Source: Ichthyophonus hoferi (taxonomy: Eukaryota; Opisthokonta; Ichthyosporea; Ichthyophonida; Ichthyophonidae). From it: a stretch of 29,426 bases of DNA. The position numbers and the translations under genes were made by a program. The notes below the pieces were generated by a model, which made no database searches, was not told where the DNA came from, and saw only the letters and a list, made by a program, of their open reading frames with translations. Of the stretch, positions 1 through 10,674 are shown piece after piece. Within the stretch, counting starts at the first letter, position 1. Each line of letters starts with the position of its first letter. The DNA is taken from contig NAOQ01000109.1 of assembly GCA_002751075.1 (NCBI GenBank), positions 117,956 through 147,381 of the forward strand. Direction: 5' to 3'.

Positions 1-240
1 GGGGGGGAGGGGGGGAGGGAGAACAAGAGAGTGGTGGAAGGAAAAAAGGAAAGTGGGAGAAAATGAAAACATGTTCTTCGGGATAGTATAAAGCTAATAT
101 AGTTGTTGCAGACAGAGAAGATTCGTAAATATAGCTGAAAGAAGAGAAAAAGAGAAAAAGACAGGCAGACAGAAGGAACAAGAAAGAAAAGAATAGATAG
201 ATAGGTAGAGAGAGAAGATGAGCGGGATAAATGAGTAGAT
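1..240. repeat. Purine-rich low-complexity DNA
   Basis: The plus strand is almost all A and G here, opening with runs of G and then GA- and GAAA-rich tracts. No reading frame or gene signal is visible. It looks like decayed microsatellite sequence. Confidence 0.7.
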
Positions 241-1253
241 ATAAAAAGGTGAGAAAGGGACGGGCAGCCTTCACTAAGCAAGGGTCACTGTACACAGCTG
301 GAAGAGTATTAGTCTAGCACACCACAGGGGTAAGAAAGGTAATAACCCCAAAAATAAAATATCATTTTCTATATTAAAAATTACAATACGCGAAGACACA
401 CACTCCAGAACACTCCTGCAGCTACACAGGAACGAAAGGGGGCCAAGAGAATAAGAAGAATGAGTAGAGGATAATAAAAATACCTGTCTAGATCCGAAGG
501 TGTAGTCATCCTGCTATTAATGTGTTATATGCGCACAACTCCTACCGTTGTGTCGAAATGTTCTGTTTATCTTATTCTATGACTTCAGGTATTTAGGGTT
601 ATAGATACGTTCTAACAACAACAACAAGCAACTGAATATTTAAAATATCTTCAAGGGTTGGGTTCCTCAGGGCCTATAAACAAAAATATGTAAAGCAAAA
701 GAAAAACACTACAGGGGGCTATATAAAATGCAGATTACCAACACCATTCCCCACTCTCTACACACAGTACACTCTATACACACTCTACGCACTAACCAAT
801 AAGGTATGGCCCTTAACAATAACTGGCTGTCAAGGCCTGTCAACTTTGCAAGCAGTTACGGCCTGGCTCATGGGTTATACGGGTCAGGCCCATTAAATCA
901 GGCCCGATTCGATAGGCTTACCAATGCCTCATGTATCTAATGTGTACGTAGTGCATATTTTACCTCTATTAAACCCCCAGTAAAAACATTATATACACCA
1001 TTCCAGGACTATATTTTACTACTAAGCACACCAATTGGCGGTTATTAATAGTTGGCCAATATATTTGTCTAATATATTTAGTTAATTTATGTGATTGGTA
1101 ATTAATTCACCAACCATAATATCAAGATAAGATTGTTGCCACACCATTGCTTAGCTCGTGTCTGCAAATTATATCCAAAAGAGAATAAGTATACTTCAAA
1201 AAAAAAAAATACCGTAATTTTTTTAAAGCTGAGATCATCAGTGCTCGGACCTT
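241..1253. other. Unassigned intergenic DNA
   Basis: About 1 kb with no long reading frame, no recognised RNA gene and no protein similarity I can name. An A-rich run lies near 1198-1209. I see nothing in it beyond simple AT-rich sequence and a slightly GC-richer patch around 830-930. Confidence 0.5.
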
Positions 1254-1424
1254 ATGAATACGGCTTCTTCCCTTCTCCATTACTTAGTTTTTGATACTGA
1301 ACCGACTATTGGTATTATTATTATAATTATTGGAGTAATTCTCTTTATGGGTGGAGCAATTTTGATAATGCGTGCAACTGGTTATTGGAAATACCAAAAT
1401 TTCCAAACAAAAAATAAAAAATAA
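1254..1424 (+). CDS. Small single-pass membrane protein ORF, 56 residues (hypothetical)
   Basis: I do not recognise the family. The frame runs ATG to TAA with an in-frame TGA upstream near 1230, so it is closed at both ends. Residues 1-17 are polar or mixed (starting MNTASSLLHYLV, then an acidic DTEP). About 21 very hydrophobic residues follow (19-39: six Ile in a row, then GVILFMGGAILIM). The tail is short and basic-aromatic, starting RATGYWKYQNF and ending in lysines. A positive tail after the membrane segment suggests the C-terminus faces the cytosol. It could be a complete small integral membrane protein or the last exon of a larger one. The next feature is a fossil retroelement 290 bp downstream. 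A chance frame is possible because isoleucine-rich stretches arise easily in AT-rich DNA, but the layout of head, membrane segment and basic tail argues against pure chance. Confidence 0.4.
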   Translation: MNTASSLLHYLVFDTEPTIGIIIIIIGVILFMGGAILIMRATGYWKYQNFQTKNKK

Positions 1425-1716
1425 AAGACATCACAAGTTATGCTCCTCTTTAAGCAGTAAATAAGAATAGGAATCAGCTAAAATGAAGGCTCTGTATCGC
1501 CATCTTTTTAGTCACTGATCACCTTCACTTTATGCATTTTATCCAATGAGAACCGAGTGGTTGAGCAATGGTATGAACATCTGGCAGGTTTTATTTAACA
1601 AAACACAGAATGCGTTATTTGGAGCAAAAAAAAAGTACATGGTCAATGGAGTTGCGTAATTAAAATTCAGTTTATACATTCCAATTATTGTTGTTTAATA
1701 TTATATACGGCTGCAA

Positions 1717-1957
1717 TCATTATTTCTGATCGGGAATCGCAATCATAAGTGATCACGCTATTCACTACACTCTCCAATTACATCATGCAATCCTATATTT
1801 CCCAAGGTCCTTAAGATCTAGAGCTCCAAGAGCTCCTGAATCCATAACTTACTCAGTAGTTTATCATAGTATACATCATAGCTATTATTTATGCATATAT
1901 AAATATTATAATTATAAAATACACCTTTCTACATCCGAACAAATTAATAGGTGCCTT
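1717..1957 (+). repeat. Left LTR-like repeat of the fossil copia element
   Basis: Shares order and wording with 2846-3040, for example TCATTATTTCT at the start, a shared TAGTATACATCATAGCTA block in the middle, and a shared AATTAATAGGT/AGCTAATAAGT type end. Exact borders are uncertain because the copies are diverged. Confidence 0.65.
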
Positions 1958-2830
1958 CAGCAACAAGTTCCCAATCAAAACCAGAAGATGGATTACTAAC
2001 TTTCTTGGCTACACTATCCAACCATATGGTCGGAGCATAAAACTCTCACAAATGGAATATATCAATACGCCTGTCAAGTCCTCAAAGTAAGAAAACAGTT
2101 GTCTAATACACTTGTCAATCTCGCCAAAGCACGTTGAAGAAGTGGCTACCTGGACTTCCCAATTTAAACTCATGTAATAATATCATCTACCAGGGCCTGA
2201 TGGGGTGTTTGTTCTGGATTGCAAAGTCTAGCCACCCTGATTGTCAATTTGCAGTCAGCTACGTAGCTAGGTATGTAGGCAAACCTAAAAAGGCCATTTT
2301 TGGAATTGGTCATGCAGTTGTTAAGATATCTCAAAACCACCACTGATAAGTACATTATTTATGAGATAGGTACATTAACCCTCAATGTTTTTTCTGATGC
2401 TGACTTTGCTACTGATCTGTAATCAACTTGCAGTACAGGTGGCTACATTATCTACCCAGCTGAAAGATCAATTAATTGGCTTTTCAACAAGCAAGCAATC
2501 ACATCTCATAACTCCTTGAGTGTCTATTCATTGAGACTGGATGTGTTGGACTGCATATGGACAACCAGTCAGCCTTTTGTCTTTTGTCTGATCAGGAAGA
2601 AGTGTGTTTCCAAGGAGACTCATCACATCAGAGTCTGTTACTGGTACATCAAGGGCAATGTGGCACACAACAAGGTTGAAGGCATTCTTTGCTTATCAGA
2701 GCTGATAACTGCAGATGACCAAGGTAATGAATGTCCCCTGCTAACTTCAAAAAGGCTAAAATCCTCATGCATATGTATTTGAATGTATCTTAGGGTCTGC
2801 CTGCATAGCATACTTCCTGTACTGCACATA
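1958..2830 (+). pseudogene. Remnant of copia pol: end of reverse transcriptase and RNase H
   Basis: Read by eye, the stretch shows the usual order of the copia pol tail. First comes the block after the catalytic YVDD motif that precedes the FLG motif, then the Y..L.G.L.W...S.PD..FAVS block, then the RNase H blocks ending with a histidine-rich H-H-I-R segment. This order is characteristic of Ty1/copia. The frame is broken in several places and no product is expected. Confidence 0.7.
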
Positions 2831-2845
2831 AGGGGATATCGAATC

Positions 2846-3040
2846 ATTATTTCTTATTAGGAATTACGATTACTAGTGATTACATTATTTACTATGATTT
2901 TAGAGTTTCAAAACTTCTGAATCCGTAACATAATCGGCACCTTACTATAGTATACATCATAGCTACTATATATATATATATATATATATTATTACTATAG
3001 AATACAACTTCCTACATTCACACAAGCTAATAAGTAGGTA
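2846..3040 (+). repeat. Right LTR-like repeat of the fossil copia element
   Basis: Partner of 1717-1957. It contains a TA microsatellite at about 2966-2989 that lengthens this copy locally. The polypurine-like tract sits directly to its left. Confidence 0.65.
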
Positions 3041-3502
3041 TATTAACTAAATAACTATATTGATAATATTGTTATCAGTAGAAACAGAATATAACAGAGC
3101 ATCACTATATGATTAAATATAATTAATGAACATGGGCCTGAATCAATCAGGGACATTCAATAATATATAGTTCATAGTTGTCTCTGTTATACGCGGTTTA
3201 AATGCTTGGTCTCTCACTCATTACAAGTATAAAAGAAGACTAGCCATGCTAGTGTTCTTCGTAGTTCTAAACACAATAATGATTAGAGAATGAAATACCT
3301 AAATTAGCAATATGATCAGTTCATACTTTATCGGAAAAGCAACCCAACATTCTTGGCCCAATAATATTTCAATCTTAACCAATTAATTATATTCTAGGAA
3401 ACTATAAAAAATCAGAAATAAATATTCGGATATATTCATCCAGGCCAAGTCTTCATTCCAGATTAAGTAGGAATCGCCAATGAAGACAATGCTATTTTCT
3501 TC

Positions 3503-3778
3503 ATGGTTTTTTTTGAGTCCAGGAAAACATATACGCATTTAAGTCTCCACGAGATTACAATCATCAACTTCAAAACTGCAGAAACCAATCCAGAAACAGG
3601 AGAAATCTACACTACCTCGGGTACGAGCTTGACTCTCGGGTATACCTCGCCGGCCCAAGGTAAAGTAGGAAGGCAATTTCAAATTGCAATATATACTTTA
3701 AAGTTAGAGGCATTGCTACATGCAATTTGGGTCTGCTACGACTCATTAACTTTGAGCATGTTTTATAACTACTATTAG
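3503..3778 (+). other. Unrecognised open reading frame, 91 codons
   Basis: The middle of the frame reads NPETGEIYTTSGTSLTLGY, balanced and polar, and the DNA there is GC-richer than its surroundings (about 3600-3660). That is unusual for chance frames in this AT-rich sequence. The start is doubtful: a T-run ending in an AG lies just before codon 7, and CAAGGTAAAG near 3658 could be a splice donor, so the real unit may be an internal exon of about 120 nt. I know of no matching family. It may also be a relic of a mobile element. Confidence 0.2.
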
Positions 3779-5079
3779 CTTCTTTTTGATAACTTTACTT
3801 TAATATTCCATATTAGCTGGCATTATATTACCTAGAGGATGTTTGATGAATCTATTCCATATTGACTAAGGTTTTAAATTTTCTGTACCTGAAACCCTTA
3901 TAACCCCAATACCAGATGATATTGAAATGTGAGAAACTGCTGGTTTTTTATATTTAAATGCAATGAATATTGCTAAGTTGTGCTGTTGTTGCTAGATGTA
4001 TGGAGTGGTGCCAAATCACGATGCAAGTATAGCAAATTGTGGCCCTGGCTCTCGTCACCCTCATGCAGCCTCTTCGTTGTAGCTTGAATATTAACAAAAA
4101 TATTTTCAGCCATACTGATTGCAATTAATAATTAATATAGGCATAATGCGTATTCTTGCATCCTAGAAATGAAGAGACCCTTCTCCACTACCCATTCCCC
4201 TAGTGTGACTAGGATATGCCTTATGAGTTGTTGGTGCACATTTCACGTGTTAAAAGCGTGGAGTTTACAGCATGTCCTGTACTAAATCTAACAGTATATT
4301 GGTAGCAACCCTAGGAAACAGAACATCAGGTGTATCATAGTGAAACAAAATACTTGGCGGTAAAATATGCATATTTAGTAGCACTTAGATCCAATAATAT
4401 ACGTATATATAGTATTATTAAGAATAATACTTAGATGTGCTTTTTATAGCCAAGACGATTAAAACCAAATGTTACTCTAGAATTCTAATTGGATGAAATT
4501 ATAATACGTTGAAGGCGATTAAAATCTACCGACGTTTTACTACTTGGGTTATGCCTGTAAAACATAACATAGGCTCTCTTAGTGTCACATTTTTATGAAG
4601 TTCAAGAAAATGATAATAAGGGGAAACTTACGCCAATTAGATTTCCCTTTAGACTCACTCAGGCATTTAAAGAACGTACGCTAGTCTTTCGGAAAGTAAT
4701 ATCGGTAAGCCTACAATATTATAATATCTAAAAAGAGTACAATCACAACCACAACCATAACTCAACCAACAATTCAGACTAAATATGGTTCACCAACTGC
4801 AAACCGTTAAAATATCTTTATCCACCTCATCCTCCACATAACAAAAATAATGATTTGCAAGACTTATTCCGGTGCTTATGCAGTTAGTATAAAAAACCAT
4901 ACTCTTATCACTACCTCATTTAACAGTAATTTAGAGAGTATAAAACAGTTCAATTCTGGCAAGTTAAGCATTAAGTTTGGATCGTTGACATAAAGTTATC
5001 TAAAGTGCTCGGGCACTGAAAATTGACATCATCTTGTTGATTATCTTCCCAAAATTGACTGTGCACGTCAATCCAAGTC

Positions 5080-5510
5080 ATGTTTGATTTTTATTTCTTT
5101 TCAATCTTGAATCTAAGCATAATTGTGTGAATGTGGATTGGGGTAGTTGGAAGGCTAGGTTATGTTGGAAATATAATTTTATGAGGTGTCCAACCTCACT
5201 CACAACAAAACATCAGGTTCAAAGTTAATACCAACAAGAGTGCCTCTAGTGGCATGTCCTTTATCACCAATGCCAACCCTTGGGTTACTCATTCCAGTCA
5301 TCAACCGCTTGTTATTAGTTCTTTAATTAATATTTTCCCCTCTCAATTCGTTAATGGTCCTGTTGCAGAGATTTAGCTACTGGGGCCAATCTACCTGGAG
5401 CTTTCATTCGTGAAGGTACTGTACTGCAAAGACTGGTAGACGTGATACACTTACATGTTTTCTTTGGATATCTGGCCAGTGCTCATATATATTGGAGGAC
5501 CTAAGCTAGT
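5080..5510 (+). other. Overlapping open stretches, possible coding remnant
   Basis: Three plus-strand frames are open in partly overlapping runs across this region, each 40 to 65 codons long. One contains ATGANLPGAFIREGT near 5380-5420, preceded by a good acceptor-like tract ending in TTGCAG at about 5368. Composition looks more protein-like than in the flanks. I cannot name a family, and it could be a host exon or a decayed mobile element. Confidence 0.2.
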
Positions 5511-5829
5511 ACTAAGTTGGGAATGGAGGCGCCAATACTGTGGTATTCATGTACAAAGATTCGAAGCCGTAACTTAGTGATACAACGGAAATGCGGTACA
5601 GAGCTAAGAGAATTAATAACTTTTTATGATTGGCTACAGAGTGCGTGTATATCAGCTGTCCAATTAAGTGCCAGGTCACCCTAAAGGATTAAGGATGTAA
5701 GGATGGACCTGTCAAGCATGGGCTGTGGGCCACATTCCTACCATCCATGCTAAACTATAACCGGACAGGCCAATGGTTGATCATGGTCTCCATAGTCACA
5801 GTGTTAGCTGTGCAGGCCTGGTTGACAGG

Positions 5830-6072
5830 TCAGTAGTGACCTCGAGGGAAGGGGAAGCACTTGTGTGCTGCCTCTGCCTCCTCCTTATTAAAGTGCAACA
5901 TTGTGGCCAAAACTGTCACCAGTTGGCATCTCTAAGGGTCATATGTCCAGGAACATGGTATTGGTTAATAATAATCTAACTTGCCATCCTCCGTTCACCC
6001 AGGGCCCCATGTTACTCACCTCTATATCTCGGGTGGTAAGGAACTTATACACCACATTCTTCAGATAAGTAG
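5830..6072 (-). other. Golgin exons 12-13: GRIP domain and C-terminus
   Basis: Exon 12 (6072-6020) gives ATYLKNVVYKFLTTRDIE and exon 13 (5931-5830) gives RCQLVTVLATMLHFNKEE and a short tail ending FPFPRGHY before TGA. Joined across an 88-nt intron with a GTGAGT donor, they match the two helical halves of GRIP domains such as that of GCC88 (LEYLKNIIYRFL, then LTAILTILHFSPEE). The tyrosine needed for Arl1 binding is kept. The usual aromatic-basic tail is short and unlike the human proteins. Confidence 0.85.
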
Positions 6073-9000
6073 CTTGGTTAAGGATAATTTGCATATCAGG
6101 GAAACATGCCACTACCACACAATTGTTCACCTAGTTTCATTGGGTTAATCCGCTTTGTAATAGATGATAATTATATTATTAAAAGGATATTGGAAGTTGA
6201 CCACTGGCCCCTCGTCCAGGTCAGTGATACCTTGTTCAGTATTGTGTGCAGAACAAGTAGAGGTCTGGGGAAGGAGTCATAGATATATTAGCCCCAAGCT
6301 ATCCCTGTCACAACCATCCCTAGTATGGTATGTATAACCCTAGCACGCATCAACTAACCAAGGTGGATGTGGACTGTGCCTGTCGAGCATGTTCCAGGGA
6401 TGGTTCAGCCCTCTGCGGAAGGAGTTGATTAGTCACTGTGGGGCACCTTGGCCCTTATGTGTAGGTACACCTACCACATGCTTGCCTAGGGTGCGCTTGA
6501 GCTCCACCATTTTCTTGTTGAGTGTACGCAGGGCCTGTTTGTGCAGTTCCTCCTCCTCCTGCATCTTTTCTTCTTTAACAGCCAGCATATCTTTATATTC
6601 TTCTTTCTGGTTACCCTTCCCCTTGGTCAGAAGGTGAAGCACCATCATCTGTCCTTCCTCTCAGATACTCTCTACCAGGTAGACATAGGAACCAATAAAC
6701 CAATCTACCATCCATACTAGTATATAGCATAGGCAGGAGTATGATTGCCCAAGATAAACTGGTTATCGCGATATAGTAGAAAGCAAACATCCAGGTCTAT
6801 GTACCACATAGCATACATTCATGATAAGGGAGATAGTTCAAGTAGCAATTACAATTTCTGGACTTCAATTTAAATGGAAGAAAAGGAACATTAAACAGCA
6901 AGGATGGCGATGATAATGAAAGAAGACATAGTAGAGATGGGTAGGAGAGAAGGGAGAGTACCTCTTTATTCGCGTTATTAAGTTTACATGCTGCTTCAGC
7001 CACCTTTGTCTGTAATTCCTGGATGATGGCTTGTTGCTCCTCACTCTCCCTCTGCCGTACCTCCAAGGCATCCAAATGCTTCTGCTGCATGGCCTGCAGG
7101 TGACTTACCTCATCCTCAAGGCCTGCGGCCCGTCTACTAGTCTCACTCAGGCAATCCTCACAGCTGACCAGTTTGGCTTGCACCTCCACCACTTGGTCCT
7201 GTCATCCATTACTCCAGTCACTACCAGGCTGCATATATCGTTGTTTGATCCAGGGTCATATACCATGTGGTGAGTGTCAAACTAAATGGCACTAATGTCT
7301 CCTCACTGCATCCGCTTCGTATTGACTTGGCAGACAGGTTCTACCCACCCCACCTAACCCACTTACCTTCACGTCTCCCTTGGCAGCTTGTGCTCCTTTG
7401 TATCGTTCCTCCCATGTACTGGCCCTCTCTTCCAGGTGTGTTATCTGTCTTTCTAGTGCGGTCCGTTGGCGCTCAGCCTGGTGAATATCCTGCTGGGCTG
7501 CTGTCCACTGGGATTTCATCTGGCTGTACTCCTTTTTCAGTTTGGCGAGGCTTTCCTCTGCCCTGAGGCCGATTTATCAGTCAAATGATAGCTATTGCTA
7601 ATTGCAAAGTATTAAGATTGGCGTGACACCTGGTAACTCATCTATAGCCTCCCTCCCCCCATGCCTATTGGTTAAGACAAGGGTTGGTAGTCCTCTACCA
7701 ATACACTTATACAGTAACTGCTTCAAATAACAAGGATGACTGGCTGAAAATACCACACAGCAAGCACTATTGATCAATGGATCAAGACCGCCTCCACCCA
7801 ATGCTAGTATAAAGGGTGGATTTGGCTGGGTCACTGGGCAAAGAGGTGTATATCAGCATCTATATTGACTGGACCATTGGAAGTACTTGATCATGCTTAC
7901 TAGGCAATGGCAACACCAAGGCAGTTATCTCCACATACCATACCAATTAATAGATATGCATATAAGCAGTGATAATTGGACAGGGGGAACAGGATACAGG
8001 CAAGTTCATTGGTTAGTTATTGCTACTTAATCGACGTCTTATTGGTGGCTATAAGTTGCAGTATCATAAATGCCGGAGGGGCGGCTCTGTTTAAACACAA
8101 GGAAACGATTGTACTATGACTACGAGACAAAAAATATATACGGTTTCCTAGGCAATACGCTTCTGTCATATAATAAAAAACTCTACAACAAACTAATTAT
8201 CTAGTGCATATATACACCTTCATACCAACATTTGAAATCTCCACCGTTTACCTGGGCCCGAGCTATGGTCTTAACAGTATTAACGGAATGTCCCCATTGG
8301 GCAACTTGTAATTAAGTTTAAATAAATCCCAAAGATAAGGGTAAACATAGAACCACTAACAGCACTACCATATCTGCACAGTCAGTCTAATCACTAGCAT
8401 TGTAATAGTAGATCCGACTATAGGACCTTAGATGGAGGTGGGCTACTATATCAGGCCATCAACCACCAATCATCATAAATAATTAAGGTATGATAATCTG
8501 ATCTTAGCCCAATCCCAGAGGAGGCAATTTCTATTGGAACATGACATAGATGGCCTGGTAGGCAGGTGGGATAACCACCCATATTCAGACTCTCCCCACC
8601 CACTTCCCATAAGTCAGTGTTACCTTATGGCTCGCCTCTGTTCCTCTTCACCCTGCCCCCTGAGGTGCAACATGTCCTTAGTCATTCGTTCCATCTGCTT
8701 TGCCTGTTGACTACATTTCTGTGAAACAGCCTGGTGGGTCGCCTGTAGGTCTGCCAACTGTATCATGTCAGTTCCCTTTCTCCTTCCCCCTCTACCCTTC
8801 CCCTTCCCTCTCCTGCTCCTTCACCTACCTGGCTACGTAGTAAGGCAGCCTCCTGATGTGCCTTTTCCTGCTCTATAGTAGATTGCTCTAACTTCCGCAT
8901 CATCTGCAATAGCTGGGTCCGTAGTGATTTCATATTATCACTCTCAGCGGTGTGACTGCCTTCATGGCTGCCCTCCCTGTGCATTATATTTCTCACCTGT

Positions 9001-10674
9001 GAGCCTACACCCTCCCTATCTTGCACTGTCCGCCCCTCTAGTAATACAATTCTTACCTGTTTTTCAGTTTCTCCTCATCAACTTCTCGGGGCTCTACCTC
9101 CTCCCCTATTGGCTGTACGTCATCTGAATGCTCTGTGTTCCCCATCTCGTCGCACGTAGTCCCTATGTAGTCCTATGGGGGAAGGAGGGTGTTATATACT
9201 CTATGGGGGTCATTGTGAGGTCAGTGGTAGGCTACCATACCCATGGCATTAATATCGCTCACTAGTGTTGCCACCTAGCAACCACTATAGACCCCTTATT
9301 AGATATTAACATGGACCCTGAGTTAGGCTGGCAGACACAGCAGAGGTAATGACATATACAACGAGAACCCTTCCCCAGTTACTCAGGGGCCACAGCACAT
9401 AAAGGATGGTAACCATGACAACATCAACGTCTATAAGAGGGGCAGGGAGGTGAACCTACCCCAGACAAAGCCTTAGTTAATTGGTCATTCTGCCCTTGTA
9501 GCAATTTCACTACTTCATTTCTTTCCTTAATTCGTTTGGAGAACTCTGTGTCAATCATTAATGTCAACAACAACTAGTAATAACCAATATATAGTACGTG
9601 ATGGTGGTATGGTCCCTTGCTCACTTCTTATATTGTACATGATGGTGGTATGGTCCCTTGCTCACTTCCTATACAGTGCATGATGGTGGTATGGCCCCTT
9701 GCACATTTCCTATTCTTATTATAATACCGGTTATTGTTCGTCTAATATCAATCTTGTATATCTTTTCGCCCTCCATGATTAGCCTTCTCTTAAATAATAA
9801 ATCTACTTGTGGTCAGGAAACACACCATGATTGGTCAACGGTATGTTTAGAGGTGAAGGCAGAAAGGGAAAAGGAGGGGGAGGGTGGGGAGGGGCTAATG
9901 TCTATAAGAATGGGATGGAGGTCTATATGGTATATGGTGGAAGGGAATACGTGATCAATCATAGATAGGTGGGGAGAGGTGAGTACAGAGTGTTGTATGG
10001 AGAGTGTTATGTGCTTACAAAAGCATGTTGGTGCGTGTGTGTGCAAATGGTATCGGCAAGAATGTGCGGGCTCATTTATATGAAGATTGGTGTGGCTGTG
10101 ACTATAACTGCGAAAGAATAAGTAACGGTATTACTACAAGCATAAAGGAAGAAAGAGAACAAGATGTTGATTGCGATAAGCATGTAGGTACGCATTAGCC
10201 CAGCCTGATAGCTTAGAGATTAGGGCCAGGTAATGCGGGGCCACAAAGAACAGTAAATATATAGCCTTAAGGGCAGGGGGGTGTGAGCGTACTGTCTTGC
10301 TGTTCCTCTACAGTCCGTTGTAGTCTCTCGGCTGCCTTTCTGGCCTCCACCAGCTGTTGCTGTGTATGTTTACTACTTCGCTTCACTCGCCTTAGCTGAC
10401 GAATAAGTTGGTCACGGGGCCATTCATCATAGCCTTCGACGGGAGCCTGACCACACCTCCATCAGTAGGTAGCTCTCCTTAGCCCACACACTCTTCCCAC
10501 TTCCTCTCGCCCCTTCTTTTATAGAGCCTACCCTACCTGATGGACAGTGTGTGCTTGGTTTGCAACAATGGTATGGTCGTTAAAGGTGCCTTTGGCCTCC
10601 TCGACTAGCCCCTCAGTACTTTCTACAAGCTGGGCCTGTAGCTCATTGAGTTTGCCTTTTAGGTTGGTAAACAT
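5830..10674 (-). CDS. GRIP-domain golgin, golgin-245-like N-terminus, 13 exons, about 541 residues
   Basis: GRIP golgins are long coiled-coil tethers on the trans-Golgi; the C-terminal GRIP domain binds Arl1-GTP and the N-terminus captures vesicles. Exons by hand, from the start: 10674-10537, 10446-10293, 9545-9460, 9172-9057, 8976-8829, 8757-8624, 7562-7367, 7198-6962, 6648-6475, 6412-6359, 6264-6231, 6072-6020, 5931-5830. All introns are GT-AG and every junction keeps phase. The start MFTNLKGKL resembles the conserved first residues of golgin-97 and golgin-245 (MFxxLKxKI). Residues 55-70 (WPRDQLIRQLRRVKRS) resemble KEQLIQRLRRMERS of golgin-245. The middle is Glu/Gln/Lys-rich coiled coil. 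Residues 491-530 form the GRIP domain, with the Arl1-contact tyrosine in TYLKNVVYKF. At 541 residues it is far shorter than human golgin-245 (over 2,200) and nearer GCC88 and golgin-97. The start of exon 9 and the 5' border of exon 5 are the least certain junctions. Extra exons could hide in introns 2 and 6. Confidence 0.85.
7563..8623 (-). other. Golgin intron 6, about 1.06 kb
   Basis: The largest intron of the golgin gene, joining exon 6 (ends in AG, phase 2) to exon 7 (begins with G). I see no further exon that would keep phase and coiled-coil composition, but a short one could be missed. Plus-strand open frames here read as noise. Confidence 0.6.
9594..9716. repeat. 41-bp tandem repeat, three copies, in golgin intron 2
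   Basis: Three head-to-tail units start at 9594, 9635 and 9676, each carrying GATGGTGGTATGG and CCCTTGC. Copies 1 and 2 are nearly identical and copy 3 is slightly diverged. The array lies inside the 747-nt intron between golgin exons 3 and 2. No coding meaning is apparent. Confidence 0.9.
10537..10674 (-). other. Golgin exon 1: N-terminal vesicle-capture module
   Basis: Exon 1 encodes 46 residues from ATG at 10674-10672 and ends in phase 0 at a GTAGGG donor. In golgin-97 and golgin-245 the first few dozen residues are known to capture endosome-derived carriers through TBC1D23. The MFTNLKGKLNELQAQL start keeps the Met-Phe, Leu-Lys and following Lys spacing of that element. Function here is inferred from this similarity. 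Confidence 0.65.

Larger units (their letters stand above)
1717..3040 (+). mobile_element. Fossil Ty1/copia element, short copy with both end repeats
   Basis: Two clearly related but diverged direct repeats flank a remnant of copia pol. The inside starts at the end of reverse transcriptase (an FLGY-like motif near 2005) and runs through RNase H (SSHPDCQFAVSYVARY at about 2230, then an STGGYI-like motif near 2435). A purine-rich tract, AAGGGGATAT, lies just before the right repeat and fits a polypurine tract. Gag, protease, integrase and most of reverse transcriptase are absent. The copy is broken, with several interruptions in the remaining frame. Divergence between the two end repeats points to an old insertion. 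Its end repeats do not resemble those of the copia elements on the right side of the window, so it is a different family. Confidence 0.75.
3041..5829. other. Intergenic region, largely unassigned
   Basis: About 2.8 kb of AT-rich DNA between the left copia fossil and the 3' end of the golgin gene. Apart from the two weak coding candidates listed separately (3503-3778 and 5080-5510) I see no gene, RNA or repeat that I can name. The golgin poly(A) signal should lie at the right edge on the minus strand; I did not find a canonical one close to the stop codon. Confidence 0.5.

Noticed and set aside
6389-7566. Several plus-strand ORFs of 80-99 codons
   Set aside because: They are antisense shadows of the golgin coiled-coil exons; the minus-strand reading has phase-consistent splice sites and a GRIP domain.
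7122-7598. A separate short gene starting at the Met codons inside golgin exons 7 and 8
   Set aside because: Those Met codons are internal; exons 7 and 8 join the rest of the golgin in phase.
10004-10198. Plus-strand 64-codon ORF
   Set aside because: It lies inside golgin intron 2, has no splice or family support, and its composition is unremarkable.
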